DNA of 64,000 nt from Amycolatopsis palatopharyngis (lineage in GTDB: Bacteria > Actinomycetota > Actinomycetes > Mycobacteriales > Pseudonocardiaceae): the NCBI RefSeq assembly GCF_003385185.1, contig NZ_PQHZ01000023.1, forward strand, positions 36,425 to 100,424. Direction: 5' to 3'. The notes under the pieces are model-generated. The model did no database searches and was not told where the DNA came from. It saw only the letters and a list, made by a program, of their open reading frames with translations. Position numbers and translations under genes: made by a program. Of the stretch, positions 28,112 through 37,147 are shown piece after piece (the first letter of the stretch is position 1; each line of letters opens with the position of its first letter).

Positions 28112-29509
28112 ATGGCGCACAACCCGGTCACGGCGCCCTCGACCCAGCCCGAGCGCCGCACGCTCGCTCGGGTCGCCGGCGCCGTCCTGATGGGATCTGC
28201 CTTGGAGTGGTACGACTACTTCCTCTACGGCACTGCTGCAGCCCTGGTGTTCAACCAGGTCTTCTTCCCCGCGCAGGACGCAACCACATCGCTGCTCCTC
28301 TCTTTCGCCACCTTCGGAGTGGGTTTCGTCGCCCGGCCGTTCGGTGCGTTGATCTTCGGGCACATCGGCGACAAGATGGGCCGCAAGCCCGCTCTGGTCG
28401 CGACTCTTGTGCTGATGGGCATCTCCACCACTCTGATGGCGCTCATCCCGTCCTACGCCTCGATCGGCATCGCAGCCCCGATCATGCTTGTTGTCATGCG
28501 GCTCCTGCAGGGAGCGGGAGCGGGCGCGGAGTACAGCGGAGCGGCGATCTTCGCGGTCGAGTACGCACCCGAGAATCGGCGCGGACTCTACGGAGGGATT
28601 TCGGCCAGCGGCGCCTACGCGGGTCTGGTGCTTTCCTCGGCCGCAATGCTCCTGACAACCGCACTGACCACGGACGAGCAGTTCCTGGCGTGGGGCTGGC
28701 GTCTGCCATTCCTGGCCAGCCTCGCGCTCGTCGCCCTCGGTCTGTGGATGCGGATTCGCCTCGAGGAGACTCCCGAGTTCGAGGAGAAGGTTCACCAGCA
28801 CGAGCTGCACGGCGAGTCCACCCCCGCTCCGAAACTGCCGATCCTCACCTTGCTGCGCACCCAGTGGAAGAACGTCCTTCTCGTGATGGGAACGGTCGCC
28901 GCACCGTTGGCCCTCAGCTACGTCTACTCCGTCTACGCCCTCGCTTTCCTCGGCAAGTCTGGCCACTCAGCAGAAGTCGGTACCGCCGGCCTCGTCGTCG
29001 CCGGTTTCGTGGTGATGATCACCGCGCCGCTCGCCGGCCTCGCATCCGACAAGTGGGGCCGTCGCCCGGTCCTGATCAGCGGCGCCATCTGGGCCGCAGC
29101 GTTCGCCTACCCGTTCTTCTGGCTGGCCGGCAACGGGAACCCTGTGCTGGCGATCATCGCTTTGGCACTCGCCAACGGCGGGAGCGTCGGCATTATGTTC
29201 GGCGTCCAGGGCGTGATCTTGTCGGAGCTGTTCGCCACCTCGACCCGCTTCAGCGGCGCTGCAATCAGCCGCGAGATCGGCGCGGTCCTCTTCGGCGGCC
29301 TCGCCCCGTTCATCTCCGTCAGCCTGTCGTCGGCCGTGGGTGGCGCTGCCTGGCCGGTGGGGATCTACGTCGTCGGTCTGTGCGCGGTCACGCTGGTCGC
29401 GGGCATCCTGTTACCGGAGACCTACCGTCGGAGGCTCGACTCCCTCGACGAGATGGTCGAGCATCGTGCATCCAGCACCGCCGATGTGACGCCGGTGAGC
29501 CCCCGATGA
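28112..29509 (+). CDS. MHS-family MFS transporter (organic acid:H+ symporter)
   Basis: A 465-residue, 12-helix transporter of the metabolite:H+ symporter family (shikimate, alpha-ketoglutarate, proline/betaine). Diagnostic blocks are GSALEWYDYFLYGTAAAL at helix 1, IFGHIGDKMGRKPALV (motif A) and RLLQGAGAGAEYSGAAIFAVEY. AAGGAG sits upstream of ATG 28112. As the first gene of the operon, it presumably imports the carboxylic acid that the following enzymes degrade. Confidence 0.88.
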   Translation: MAHNPVTAPSTQPERRTLARVAGAVLMGSALEWYDYFLYGTAAALVFNQVFFPAQDATTSLLLSFATFGVGFVARPFGALIFGHIGDKMGRKPALVATLVLMGISTTLMALIPSYASIGIAAPIMLVVMRLLQGAGAGAEYSGAAIFAVEYAPENRRGLYGGISASGAYAGLVLSSAAMLLTTALTTDEQFLAWGWRLPFLASLALVALGLWMRIRLEETPEFEEKVHQHELHGESTPAPKLPILTLLRTQWKNVLLVMGTVAAPLALSYVYSVYALAFLGKSGHSAEVGTAGLVVAGFVVMITAPLAGLASDKWGRRPVLISGAIWAAAFAYPFFWLAGNGNPVLAIIALALANGGSVGIMFGVQGVILSELFATSTRFSGAAISREIGAVLFGGLAPFISVSLSSAVGGAAWPVGIYVVGLCAVTLVAGILLPETYRRRLDSLDEMVEHRASSTADVTPVSPR

Positions 29510-30690
29510 CGCATCGTCCCGCCGCGCGACCGGATACGCCGCGCTACCTCACCGAGGAACGCCTGGCGATCCAGGAGCTGGCCCGGCAGTTCACCCGCGA
29601 GCGAGTTCGCCCGCTGGCCGACGAACTCGACCCGCAACAGGGCACCATCCCCGATTCGCTCCGCGACGAAATGGCAGAGCTCGGCTTCTTCGGGCTGATG
29701 ATTCCCGAGGAGCACGGCGGCCTCGGCCAGGGCGTCTTCGAGTACTGCCTGGTCGCCGAGGAATTGGCACAGGGCTGGCTCAGCGTCGCCAGCCTGCTCG
29801 CTCGGGGTAACGGGATGGGCGGGGAGTTCACCCAGCAGCAATGCAAGGAACTCCTTCCGCGCATGGCAGCCGGGGAATACCTCGGTGCCTTCGCGCTCTC
29901 CGAGGCCGAGGCCGGATCAGACGTCGCTAACCTTTCGTGTCGAGCCCGGCAAGAGGGAAACGAGTGGGTAGTGCACGGCACCAAGATGTGGTGCACCTAC
30001 GCCGATCAGGCCGACTACCTCGTCCTCTTCGCCCGTACTTCGCCGAAGGATCCCGCGAAACCTCACCGAGGCATCAGCGCCTTCCTGGTCGACAAGCAGC
30101 GAGGGACGTTCCCTGAGGGGGTGAGCGGTACCAAGGTGCGCAAGATCGGTTACCACGGGTGGAGTACGTGGGAGTTGTCCTTCGATGGACTGAGGCTGCC
30201 GGAGTCGATGCTCCTCGGCGAGGAGGGCCGCGGCTTCTACCTGGCACTCGGCGGGCTTGAGGTCGGCCGGGCGCACACCGCGGCGCGGGCCATCGGGCTC
30301 GCGCAGGCGGCACTCGACGACGCAACGGAGTACGCGCAGACTCGGCGACAGTTCGGTGGCCCGTTGACGCAGTTCCAGGACGTGCGATTCAAGCTCGCCC
30401 GGATGGCAGCCGACATCGAAGCCTCTCGGCAGCTGATGTACCACGTGGCCACAGAGATCGACTCCGGCCGCCGGTGCGATCGCGAGGCGGCAATGGCCAA
30501 GTACGTTGCGAGCGAGATGGCGGAGCGGGTAACCAGCGACGCCATGCAGATCCACGGCGGCGCCGGCTACACGACCGACTTCGCCGTCGAGCGGCACTGG
30601 CGCGACGCCCGTCTGACCCGGATCTTCGAAGGCGCAAACGAGATCCAACTCCGGGTGATATCTGACGACATGCTGGGAGCCCTCCGATGA
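29506..30690 (+). CDS. Acyl-CoA dehydrogenase
   Basis: A 394-residue FAD-dependent dehydrogenase. It has the N-terminal helical domain, GAFALSEAEAGSDVANL (FAD/acyl-binding signature), the middle beta domain and the C-terminal QIHGGAGYTTDFAVERHWRD and ARLTRIFEGANEIQ. The Glu of EGANEIQ is at the usual position of a short/branched-chain ACAD base. ATG overlaps the transporter stop (ATGA). It would make the 2,3-enoyl-CoA in this pathway. Confidence 0.88.
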   Translation: MTHRPAARPDTPRYLTEERLAIQELARQFTRERVRPLADELDPQQGTIPDSLRDEMAELGFFGLMIPEEHGGLGQGVFEYCLVAEELAQGWLSVASLLARGNGMGGEFTQQQCKELLPRMAAGEYLGAFALSEAEAGSDVANLSCRARQEGNEWVVHGTKMWCTYADQADYLVLFARTSPKDPAKPHRGISAFLVDKQRGTFPEGVSGTKVRKIGYHGWSTWELSFDGLRLPESMLLGEEGRGFYLALGGLEVGRAHTAARAIGLAQAALDDATEYAQTRRQFGGPLTQFQDVRFKLARMAADIEASRQLMYHVATEIDSGRRCDREAAMAKYVASEMAERVTSDAMQIHGGAGYTTDFAVERHWRDARLTRIFEGANEIQLRVISDDMLGALR

Positions 30691-31460
30691 GCGCTGATGT
30701 TGCTACGACCATGCCGATCCATCTCGAGGATCTCAACGTGGGGGAGCGCGTCACTGTGCCGGCTGGCCGGGTTGGTCCGGTCGGCATCGACGGCCGCGTT
30801 CACGGTGCGATGGTCGCCGCCGCGTTTGCCCGCTCCGCGGCAGCCACCTGGGAGGACATCGAGGGCAGATGGCGTTACCTGGCGCCGGTGTGCGACGGTG
30901 ACGAGCTGACCTTCGAGGTGACGATCACGAGTTGTCGGCGCACTCCTGACCTCTCGCAGGGAGTAGTCGGAAGGCATGTCCGGGTTAGGAATGATGGCGG
31001 AGCCCTGGTCCAAGAAGGACTGACCACATCCCTTGTGCCGGTCCGAACTGTCCTCGACGATGACAGTGTCCGGGTCGGTCGCGCATTCGGAACACGGGCC
31101 TGGGCCTCGGCTTTGGCCGAGCGGCTCGACGATGATCCCGCGTTCACCACCGAGACCAGCACGTGGGATGGCGCGATCGGCATTCGCTATGGCGACCGGG
31201 AGATGCAGTTCCGGATTTACCGCGGCCGGACGCTCGAGGCAGTCTCCCGCACTCTGGCCGGTCCCACCTTCGTGGTGGAAGCCAGTGAGCACGACTGGAT
31301 TGACCTCTTCACCGGCCCGACCAACGACTTCGCTCGACGGGCAATGCTCGATCAGTTCCAGGTCCGGGGCAACGCCTACGAGTACCTCCGGCTCACCGCA
31401 GCCTTGGTCGCCTTCGTCGACCAGGCGCGCGAGCTGGCCCGTGCGGGAAGGATCGCCTGA
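30687..31460 (+). CDS. MaoC-like hotdog protein fused to an SCP2-like domain
   Basis: 257 residues. The N-terminal half (about 10-125) reads as a MaoC/HTD2-type hotdog (LEDLNVGERVTVPAG, then WRYLAPVCDGDELTFEVTIT). The second half (about 150-255) resembles an SCP2 sterol-carrier fold (TFVVEASEHDWIDLFTGPTN, MLDQFQVRGNAYEYLRLT). A hydratase plus lipid-carrier pairing is known from the eukaryotic peroxisomal multifunctional enzyme 2, but this compact form is not one I recognise. The canonical hydratase Asp/His are not obvious, so activity is uncertain. ATGA overlaps the dehydrogenase gene. Confidence 0.6.
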   Translation: MSADVATTMPIHLEDLNVGERVTVPAGRVGPVGIDGRVHGAMVAAAFARSAAATWEDIEGRWRYLAPVCDGDELTFEVTITSCRRTPDLSQGVVGRHVRVRNDGGALVQEGLTTSLVPVRTVLDDDSVRVGRAFGTRAWASALAERLDDDPAFTTETSTWDGAIGIRYGDREMQFRIYRGRTLEAVSRTLAGPTFVVEASEHDWIDLFTGPTNDFARRAMLDQFQVRGNAYEYLRLTAALVAFVDQARELARAGRIA

Positions 31461-32266
31461 TGCGCGCCGACTATCTCGACATCGGTGGCTGCCGCTCCTT
31501 CGTCCTGCAGGAGGGCGAGGGCGTCCCCGTCCTGCTCCTGCATACGGCTGGACAGCACGGCGTGCAGTGGCGCCACGTCCAGGGCGAACTCGCCTCCCAC
31601 GGCTACCGAGTGGTAGTGCCAGATCTACCGGGGCACGGCAAGTCTGAACCGGCGTCTGGAGGTCCCGTCCGGGACCTGCGCACCTACGCGGCCTGGTGTG
31701 CGGAAGTGATCGACACCCTCGACCTGGACCGGCCCTTCATTGTTGGGTGCTCCATCGGCGGCCGGATCAGCCTCGACCTGGCGGCCCGCATGGGCGATCG
31801 ACTCCGTGGCGTCATCGCTATGGCTGCCCACGGCCACCGGGATTCGCACCCTCGGCTGACGGAGCACGGCCTGGAGCGGGAATTGGTCGATTCCGCCGCC
31901 CCGTCACGGGCGGACCGCACCTACTTCGGCACCAAGGCCGTCGTGGGGGCGAGCGTCTCTACCGAAACCGCGGAGCTCATCGCGCTCATGCACCGCCGCG
32001 AGGACCCAGCGGTCTCCACAAGCGACCTGATCGGTTGGACGCGGCACGACCTCGGCACTGACCTCGACACGATCGCCTGCCCAGTGCACCTGGTCGCAGG
32101 CACTGATGATCTGTGGGTCGACCCGGCTGACGTGGCGCGCACAGCCGATCGCATCCCACGGTCCGAGTTGACCGTCCTCGACGGAATCGGTCACTACCCG
32201 ATGGAGGAGGTCAGCGATTTCGCAGACACTTTGCACGGCTGGATGAAGGGGCTGACCGACCTGTGA
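31460..32266 (+). CDS. Alpha/beta hydrolase
   Basis: A 268-residue serine hydrolase: oxyanion loop LLLHTAGQHG, nucleophile Ser in VGCSIGGRIS (about 95), Asp in GTDDLWVDP and His in GIGHYPMEE. The TGATG junction couples it to the previous gene. Possible roles are cleavage of an ester substrate before CoA activation, or hydrolysis of a C-C bond or CoA thioester in the pathway. Confidence 0.82.
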   Translation: MRADYLDIGGCRSFVLQEGEGVPVLLLHTAGQHGVQWRHVQGELASHGYRVVVPDLPGHGKSEPASGGPVRDLRTYAAWCAEVIDTLDLDRPFIVGCSIGGRISLDLAARMGDRLRGVIAMAAHGHRDSHPRLTEHGLERELVDSAAPSRADRTYFGTKAVVGASVSTETAELIALMHRREDPAVSTSDLIGWTRHDLGTDLDTIACPVHLVAGTDDLWVDPADVARTADRIPRSELTVLDGIGHYPMEEVSDFADTLHGWMKGLTDL

Positions 32267-33927
32267 CCGCCGCTCCACCAGACAGCATGACGCTGGCCCA
32301 GATGCTGGCCGAGGTCGTCTCGCGCGACCCTGAGGCGCCGGCCGTCATTGACGACACTCCCGAGGCGCTGACGACGTCGTACGGCGAGCTGTGGCGCCGC
32401 GTTGTTGGGCTACGGGACGAACTGCGCGGGCTCGGTGTGCGTAAAGGTTCCTGCGTCTGCGTCTACCTCCCCAATTGGGTCGACATCGTCGTCTGGCAGT
32501 TCGCCGCCGCGAGCCTGGGCGCCCACGTGATCGGCCTCAACACTCGCTACGCGGTCGGCGACATCGCGCACGTGCTCGACCTGGCACGGCCAGTGGTCGT
32601 CGCCGTGGCTCACGACTTCCGGAACCTCCCCTTCGGTGACCGGCTGCGTGAGGGATTGAAGGAGGCCGGTGTCGCCGCACTATCGGTGGCCGTCATCACC
32701 GGCCCCGGCCTGCCTGCAGCCGCGGCCGACGTGGTCTCTACCTACGACCTGGGCGCAGGCGCCTGGGCGCCGCGGCCGGCCGACCTATCGGCACCGCTCG
32801 ACCTACGGGCGCTCGACGACGCACCCGACGACCTCGCGGTGGCTTTCACGACTTCGGGCTCGACCGGCAAGCCCAAGCTGGCGGCCCACCTGGGCAGCCA
32901 TGTGGTCCACCACTCGCGCGCGGTCGCGGTGGCCGCCGACCTGGGTCCCGACTCGCGGATGTTGATGCCGCTTCCCCTCTCGGGAGTGCTGACCTTCTCG
33001 CCTGGCTATGCGGCATTGTGCGCTGGCGGCGCACTGGTCATGCAGCCCTCGTTCGACGGCCCGCAGGCTGTGGAGCTGATGGAGCGCCATCGGGTGACTC
33101 ACATGACCTCGGCCGACGACGTCGGGTTACGTATCAAAGAAGCATGGGAACGGAATCCCCGGGACCTCAGTGCTTTCCGCCGCTTCCTGTTCGGCGACTT
33201 CTATGGCCAGTCTCTGCAGGTCGCCCGCTGGTTCGAGGAGAAAACCGGCGGCACCGCCGTGAGCATCTACGGCTCCAGCGAGGTATTTGCACTGCTCACG
33301 CTGTGGCTTGGCGACGACGGGGCATCAGACCGCTGGGTCGGGGGCGGTCGCGCGTCTTCACCCCGGGCGGAGCTGCGCATCGTCGATCCGGTGAGCGGGG
33401 AGGAGCTGCCCGCTGGTGAGTCCGGCGAGCTATTGGTGCGCGGCTACTCGGTGGTCGACGCCTACCTCGGCGACTGCGACGGGTCGGTGATGAGGCACAA
33501 CGTCGACGACGACGGGTGGTTCCACACCGGCGATCTCTGCCACCTGCGCGAGGACGGCGCTCTCGTCTACCAGTACCGGCTGGGCGAATCGTTGCGGCTC
33601 AAAGGATTCCTGGTCGAGCCCATCGAGATCGAGTCGGTGATCGCTCAGCTGCCCGAGGTGAGCATGGTCAAGGTGGTTGGAATCGAGGGCGGCGCCGAGA
33701 CGCGCGCGATCGGTTTCGTGACCGCGGTTCCCGGCGCCGTGGTGGACGCGGACGCAGTCCGGCGTTACTGCGTGGAGAAGCTGGCGCGCTACAAGGTGCC
33801 TGAGTTCGTCCACGTGATCGACGAGATGCCCACCACCAGGGGAGCCAATGGAATGAAGATCAGGGCCGCCGCGCTCCGGGAGCTCGCAGCCGAGCTTCAC
33901 AGCGCGGCCCCGGAGGGAGCGAAGTGA
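32263..33927 (+). CDS. AMP-dependent acyl-CoA synthetase
   Basis: A 554-residue ANL-superfamily ligase: P-loop FTTSGSTGKPKLAAH (about 200), SIYGSSEVFALL, hinge HTGDLCHLREDG and the C-terminal catalytic Lys in TTRGANGMKIRA. It activates a carboxylic acid to its CoA thioester, giving the entry substrate for the dehydrogenase, hydratase and thiolase here. GTG at 32263 overlaps the hydrolase stop (GTGA). Confidence 0.88.
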   Translation: MTAAPPDSMTLAQMLAEVVSRDPEAPAVIDDTPEALTTSYGELWRRVVGLRDELRGLGVRKGSCVCVYLPNWVDIVVWQFAAASLGAHVIGLNTRYAVGDIAHVLDLARPVVVAVAHDFRNLPFGDRLREGLKEAGVAALSVAVITGPGLPAAAADVVSTYDLGAGAWAPRPADLSAPLDLRALDDAPDDLAVAFTTSGSTGKPKLAAHLGSHVVHHSRAVAVAADLGPDSRMLMPLPLSGVLTFSPGYAALCAGGALVMQPSFDGPQAVELMERHRVTHMTSADDVGLRIKEAWERNPRDLSAFRRFLFGDFYGQSLQVARWFEEKTGGTAVSIYGSSEVFALLTLWLGDDGASDRWVGGGRASSPRAELRIVDPVSGEELPAGESGELLVRGYSVVDAYLGDCDGSVMRHNVDDDGWFHTGDLCHLREDGALVYQYRLGESLRLKGFLVEPIEIESVIAQLPEVSMVKVVGIEGGAETRAIGFVTAVPGAVVDADAVRRYCVEKLARYKVPEFVHVIDEMPTTRGANGMKIRAAALRELAAELHSAAPEGAK

Positions 33928-35150
33928 ACAACGACGTCGTCATCTGCAACCCGGTGCGCACCCCGGTGGGGATGGACGGAGGACAGTTCCGCGGCCTGGA
34001 CGCCGCCGACCTGGCGACCGCCGCCATCGCCGGCCTGTTGCAGCGCACCGGTCTCTCGGAGGGCGACGTCGATGACGTCGTCCTTGGGCAGGGCTACCCC
34101 AACGGAGAATCGCCGGCCATCGGCCGCGTCGCAGCGCTCAACGCCGGTCTAGGAACGACTACCGGTGGGATCCAGCTGGACCGGCGCTGTGGCTCCGGAT
34201 TGCAGTCGGTGCTGTACGCCGCCCTCACCGTGAGTGAGGGCTGGGCCGACACCGTCGTGGCCGGCGGCGCGGAGTCGATGAGCCAGGCAGAGTACTACCT
34301 GCTCGGCGCGCAGGAGGGCACGAAGAAGGAGACGATCGAGCTGGTCAGCCGCATCGGGCGCGGCCGGGTGACCGCCGGCGGCTACAACTTCCCGGTCCCG
34401 GGTGGCATGCTCGAGACCGCCGAGAACGTCCGGATCGACTACGGCGTGACCCGTGAGGCGCAGGACGAGTTCGCCCTGTGGAGCCAGCAGAAGGCCGTCG
34501 CCGCCCAGGACGCCGGCGTATTCGACGACGAGATCGTCCCGGTGACCATTCCAGCCACCCGGCGTACGCCCGAGCAGGTCATCACCACCGACGAGCACCC
34601 GCGACGCGGCCTGACCATGGAAGACCTGCAGCGGCTCAAGCCCGTGCGACGCAGTGTCGACCCGGCATCGACCGTCACTCCGGGCAACGCCTGCGGCCAG
34701 AGCGACGGTGCTGCGGTTTGCATTGTCACCACACGCGACCGTGCTGACCAGCTTGGCTTGCGGCCGATGCTGCGCGTGGTCACATCCGCAGTGGCCGGCG
34801 TCCCGCCCCGTGTGATGGGGATAGGGCCGGTGCCCGCAGTGGCGAAGGCTCTCAAGCGCGCGGACCTGGCGCTTGATGACATCGACCTGATCGAGCTCAA
34901 CGAGGCCTTTGCCGCCCAAGTGCTTGCCTGCATTCAGGAGTGGGGACTCACCCAATCCGAGCTCGAGGAGAAGTTCAACGTTCACGGCTCGGGGATCTCC
35001 CTTGGCCACCCGGCCGGGGCTACCGGCATGCGCATCTTGACCACACTCGCTTACGAGACGCACCGCCGCCAGGTCCGTTACGGCCTGGAGACGATGTGCA
35101 TCGGGGGCGGCCAGGGGCTTGCTGCCGTCTTCGAGCGCGTGGACGGGTGA
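33924..35150 (+). CDS. Thiolase (acetyl-CoA C-acyltransferase)
   Basis: A 408-residue thiolase with nucleophile Cys in QLDRRCGSGLQSV (about 92), His in NVHGSGISLGHPAGATG and second Cys in ETMCIGGGQG. NEAFAAQVLA is the usual N-E-A-F block. It would cleave a 3-oxoacyl-CoA to shorter acyl-CoA plus acetyl-CoA. ATGA overlaps the ligase gene. Confidence 0.9.
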   Translation: MNNDVVICNPVRTPVGMDGGQFRGLDAADLATAAIAGLLQRTGLSEGDVDDVVLGQGYPNGESPAIGRVAALNAGLGTTTGGIQLDRRCGSGLQSVLYAALTVSEGWADTVVAGGAESMSQAEYYLLGAQEGTKKETIELVSRIGRGRVTAGGYNFPVPGGMLETAENVRIDYGVTREAQDEFALWSQQKAVAAQDAGVFDDEIVPVTIPATRRTPEQVITTDEHPRRGLTMEDLQRLKPVRRSVDPASTVTPGNACGQSDGAAVCIVTTRDRADQLGLRPMLRVVTSAVAGVPPRVMGIGPVPAVAKALKRADLALDDIDLIELNEAFAAQVLACIQEWGLTQSELEEKFNVHGSGISLGHPAGATGMRILTTLAYETHRRQVRYGLETMCIGGGQGLAAVFERVDG

Positions 35151-35154
35151 TCCG

Positions 35155-36135
35155 ATGACCGAGACACAATCCCTGTCCGCCCGCCGGTCCCAGCCGCGCC
35201 GCTCGTGCCTCGCGGTGCCCGGCTCTAACCCCCGGTTCCTCGAGAAGGCCAAGGGCCTGGCGAGCGATCAGGTCTTCCTGGACCTGGAGGACGCCTGCGC
35301 GCCGCTCGCGAAACCCGAAGCCCGCAAGAACATCGTGGCTGCTCTCAACGAGGGCGGCTGGGGCGACCGACTGCGCGTCGTCCGGGTCAACGACTGGACG
35401 ACCCACTGGACCTACCGCGACGTGATCGAGGTGGTGGAGGGGGCCGGAGCCAACCTTGACTGCATCATGCTCCCGAAGGTCCAGACGCCCGAGCAGGTGG
35501 TCGCCCTGGACCTGCTGCTCACCCAGCTCGAAAACGAACACGGGCTTGAGGCCGGTCGGATCGGCATCGAAGCACAGATCGAGAACGCGCTGGGCCTGAT
35601 CAACATCAACGCCATCGCGACGGCATCTCCACGAGTGGAGACCATCATCTTCGGTCCCGCTGACTTCATGGCCAGCATCAACATGAAGTCCCTCGTCATC
35701 GGCGAGCAGCCCCAAGGCTACGACGTCGGCGACGCCTACCACCACGTGCTGATGAGCATCCTGATGGCAGCCCGCGCCCACGACAAGCAGGCGATCGACG
35801 GTCCGTACGCGTAGATCCGCGATGTCGAGGGCTATACGCGCATCGCCTCCCGGTCGGCCGCCCTTGGCTTCGATGGCAAGTGGGTGCTGCACCCCTCCCA
35901 GGTCGAGGTTGCCAACCAGGTCTACTCGCCGAGGCAAGAGGACTTCGACCATGCGGAGAACATCCTCGACGCCTACGACCACTTCACCTCAGAGGCGGGC
36001 GGCCAGCTCGGCGCGGTCATGCTCGGCGACGAGATGATCGACGAGGCCTCCCGCAAGATGGCCCTGGTGATCTCCGCAAAGGGCAGAGCCGCCGCAATGC
36101 AGCGCAGCAAACTATGGACGCCTCCGGAGTCCTGA
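35155..36135 (+). pseudogene. CitE-like CoA ester lyase interrupted by an in-frame TAG
   Basis: A HpcH/HpaI-CitE family lyase of 327 codons, with RRSCLAVPGSNPRFLEKAKG, the metal and phosphate region QVFLDLEDAC, EAQIENALGL, IFGPADFMAS and, after the stop, LGFDGKWVLHPSQVEVANQV. Codon 220 (35812-35814) is TAG, where family members have Gln in a PYxQIRDVEG context; a single CAG-to-TAG change explains it. The same frame stays open and conserved to 36135. It is either a very recent nonsense mutation, suppressed or read through, or a sequence error. The family cleaves malyl-, methylmalyl- or citramalyl-CoA. Confidence 0.8.
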
Positions 36136-36169
36136 CGTCTCTCGACCATACGACGACCAGGAGCACACA

Positions 36170-36706
36170 ATGCAGTTTGGCCGCAGCTATGAGGAGTTTG
36201 AGGTCGGCGCGATCTACCGGCACTGGCCCGGAAAGACAGTCACCGAGTACGACGACCACCTATTCTCACTGCTAACAATGAACCATCACCCACTCCACCT
36301 CGACGCCCACTATGCAAAGGGAGCGACCGACTTCGGCAAGAACGTCGTGGTCGGGCCCTACGTCTATTCGCTGTTACTCGGCATGAGCGTCGAAGACGTC
36401 TCGGCGCTCGCTATCGCGAACCTCGAGACCGAGAACCTCAAGCACGTCGCGCCAACCTTCCACGGCGACACCATCTATGGTGAAACCACGGTGGTGGAGA
36501 AGCGGGAGAGCGCTAGCAAGTCCGACCGCGGCATCGTCACCGTCGACACGCGCGGCTACAACCAGAATGGCGCTCTTGTCTGCGAGTTCCGACGCAAAGT
36601 GTTGGCTGCCAAGGAATCCTACCTAGACGCGCATGGAGGTCGGACCCCCTCGCACTCACACAAGTCAGCTGCGAGTCCGGGAACCGGTCGCGATCAAAAA
36701 CTGTAA
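36170..36706 (+). CDS. MaoC-family hydratase
   Basis: A 178-residue hotdog dehydratase/hydratase. Active-site pattern lies in TMNHHPLHLDAHYAK and NVVVGPYVYSLLLG, and matches the actinobacterial mesaconyl-CoA-hydratase-like branch. It follows the CitE-like gene by 34 bases. Hydratase plus CitE lyase typically convert an unsaturated branched dicarboxyl-CoA through its hydroxy form to two small units, for example mesaconyl-CoA to glyoxylate or pyruvate derivatives; the exact substrate is inference. Confidence 0.82.
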   Translation: MQFGRSYEEFEVGAIYRHWPGKTVTEYDDHLFSLLTMNHHPLHLDAHYAKGATDFGKNVVVGPYVYSLLLGMSVEDVSALAIANLETENLKHVAPTFHGDTIYGETTVVEKRESASKSDRGIVTVDTRGYNQNGALVCEFRRKVLAAKESYLDAHGGRTPSHSHKSAASPGTGRDQKL

Positions 36707-37147
36707 CGCGCTCGAAAGTGGCCGGCGAGCACTTGAGCCGCGAGAAGACTACCCATCCCGCCACCGTCTTATCAGGGACTGCTGCAAGATCAGGTGACAG
36801 GTGTCGATCGCGGCACCGGGCCAGGCCGAGATCGGGCGATACCTGTGTTGCGGAACAGGGATTTGGGGACGACCCACGGATCGTCTGTTCCAAGGGTGCG
36901 GGTCGTGGTCACGGTAAGGGCCGGGAAGTCAGAGGAGGTTCCGGTCGTGCGCTGTTGCCACGCCTCGGTGCCGGAGGGCTGCGCGGCCGAGGCGTCAGGA
37001 GGTGACCATGCCCTGGCCAGGTATCGGTCCGATGTCACCTACTCCGCTAATGGGCGAGCCGCGGGAGCAGTGGGTCTGTCGCGGGCATGGTGTTGCGTTT
37101 GGCTGCCGGTCCCCGGCAGGGGATGGCCGGCGTGAGAGGGTCGGTTC
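36707..37147. other. Intergenic region, nothing recognised
   Basis: These 441 bases contain only short overlapping frames without recognisable similarity on either strand. GAGAGGG just before 37148 serves as ribosome binding site of the SDR gene. No clear terminator or palindrome was noticed. Confidence 0.4.

Noticed and set aside
28097..28966. Minus-strand frame of 289 codons opposite the MHS transporter
   Set aside because: Shadow of the transporter, whose motifs and start are clear on the plus strand.
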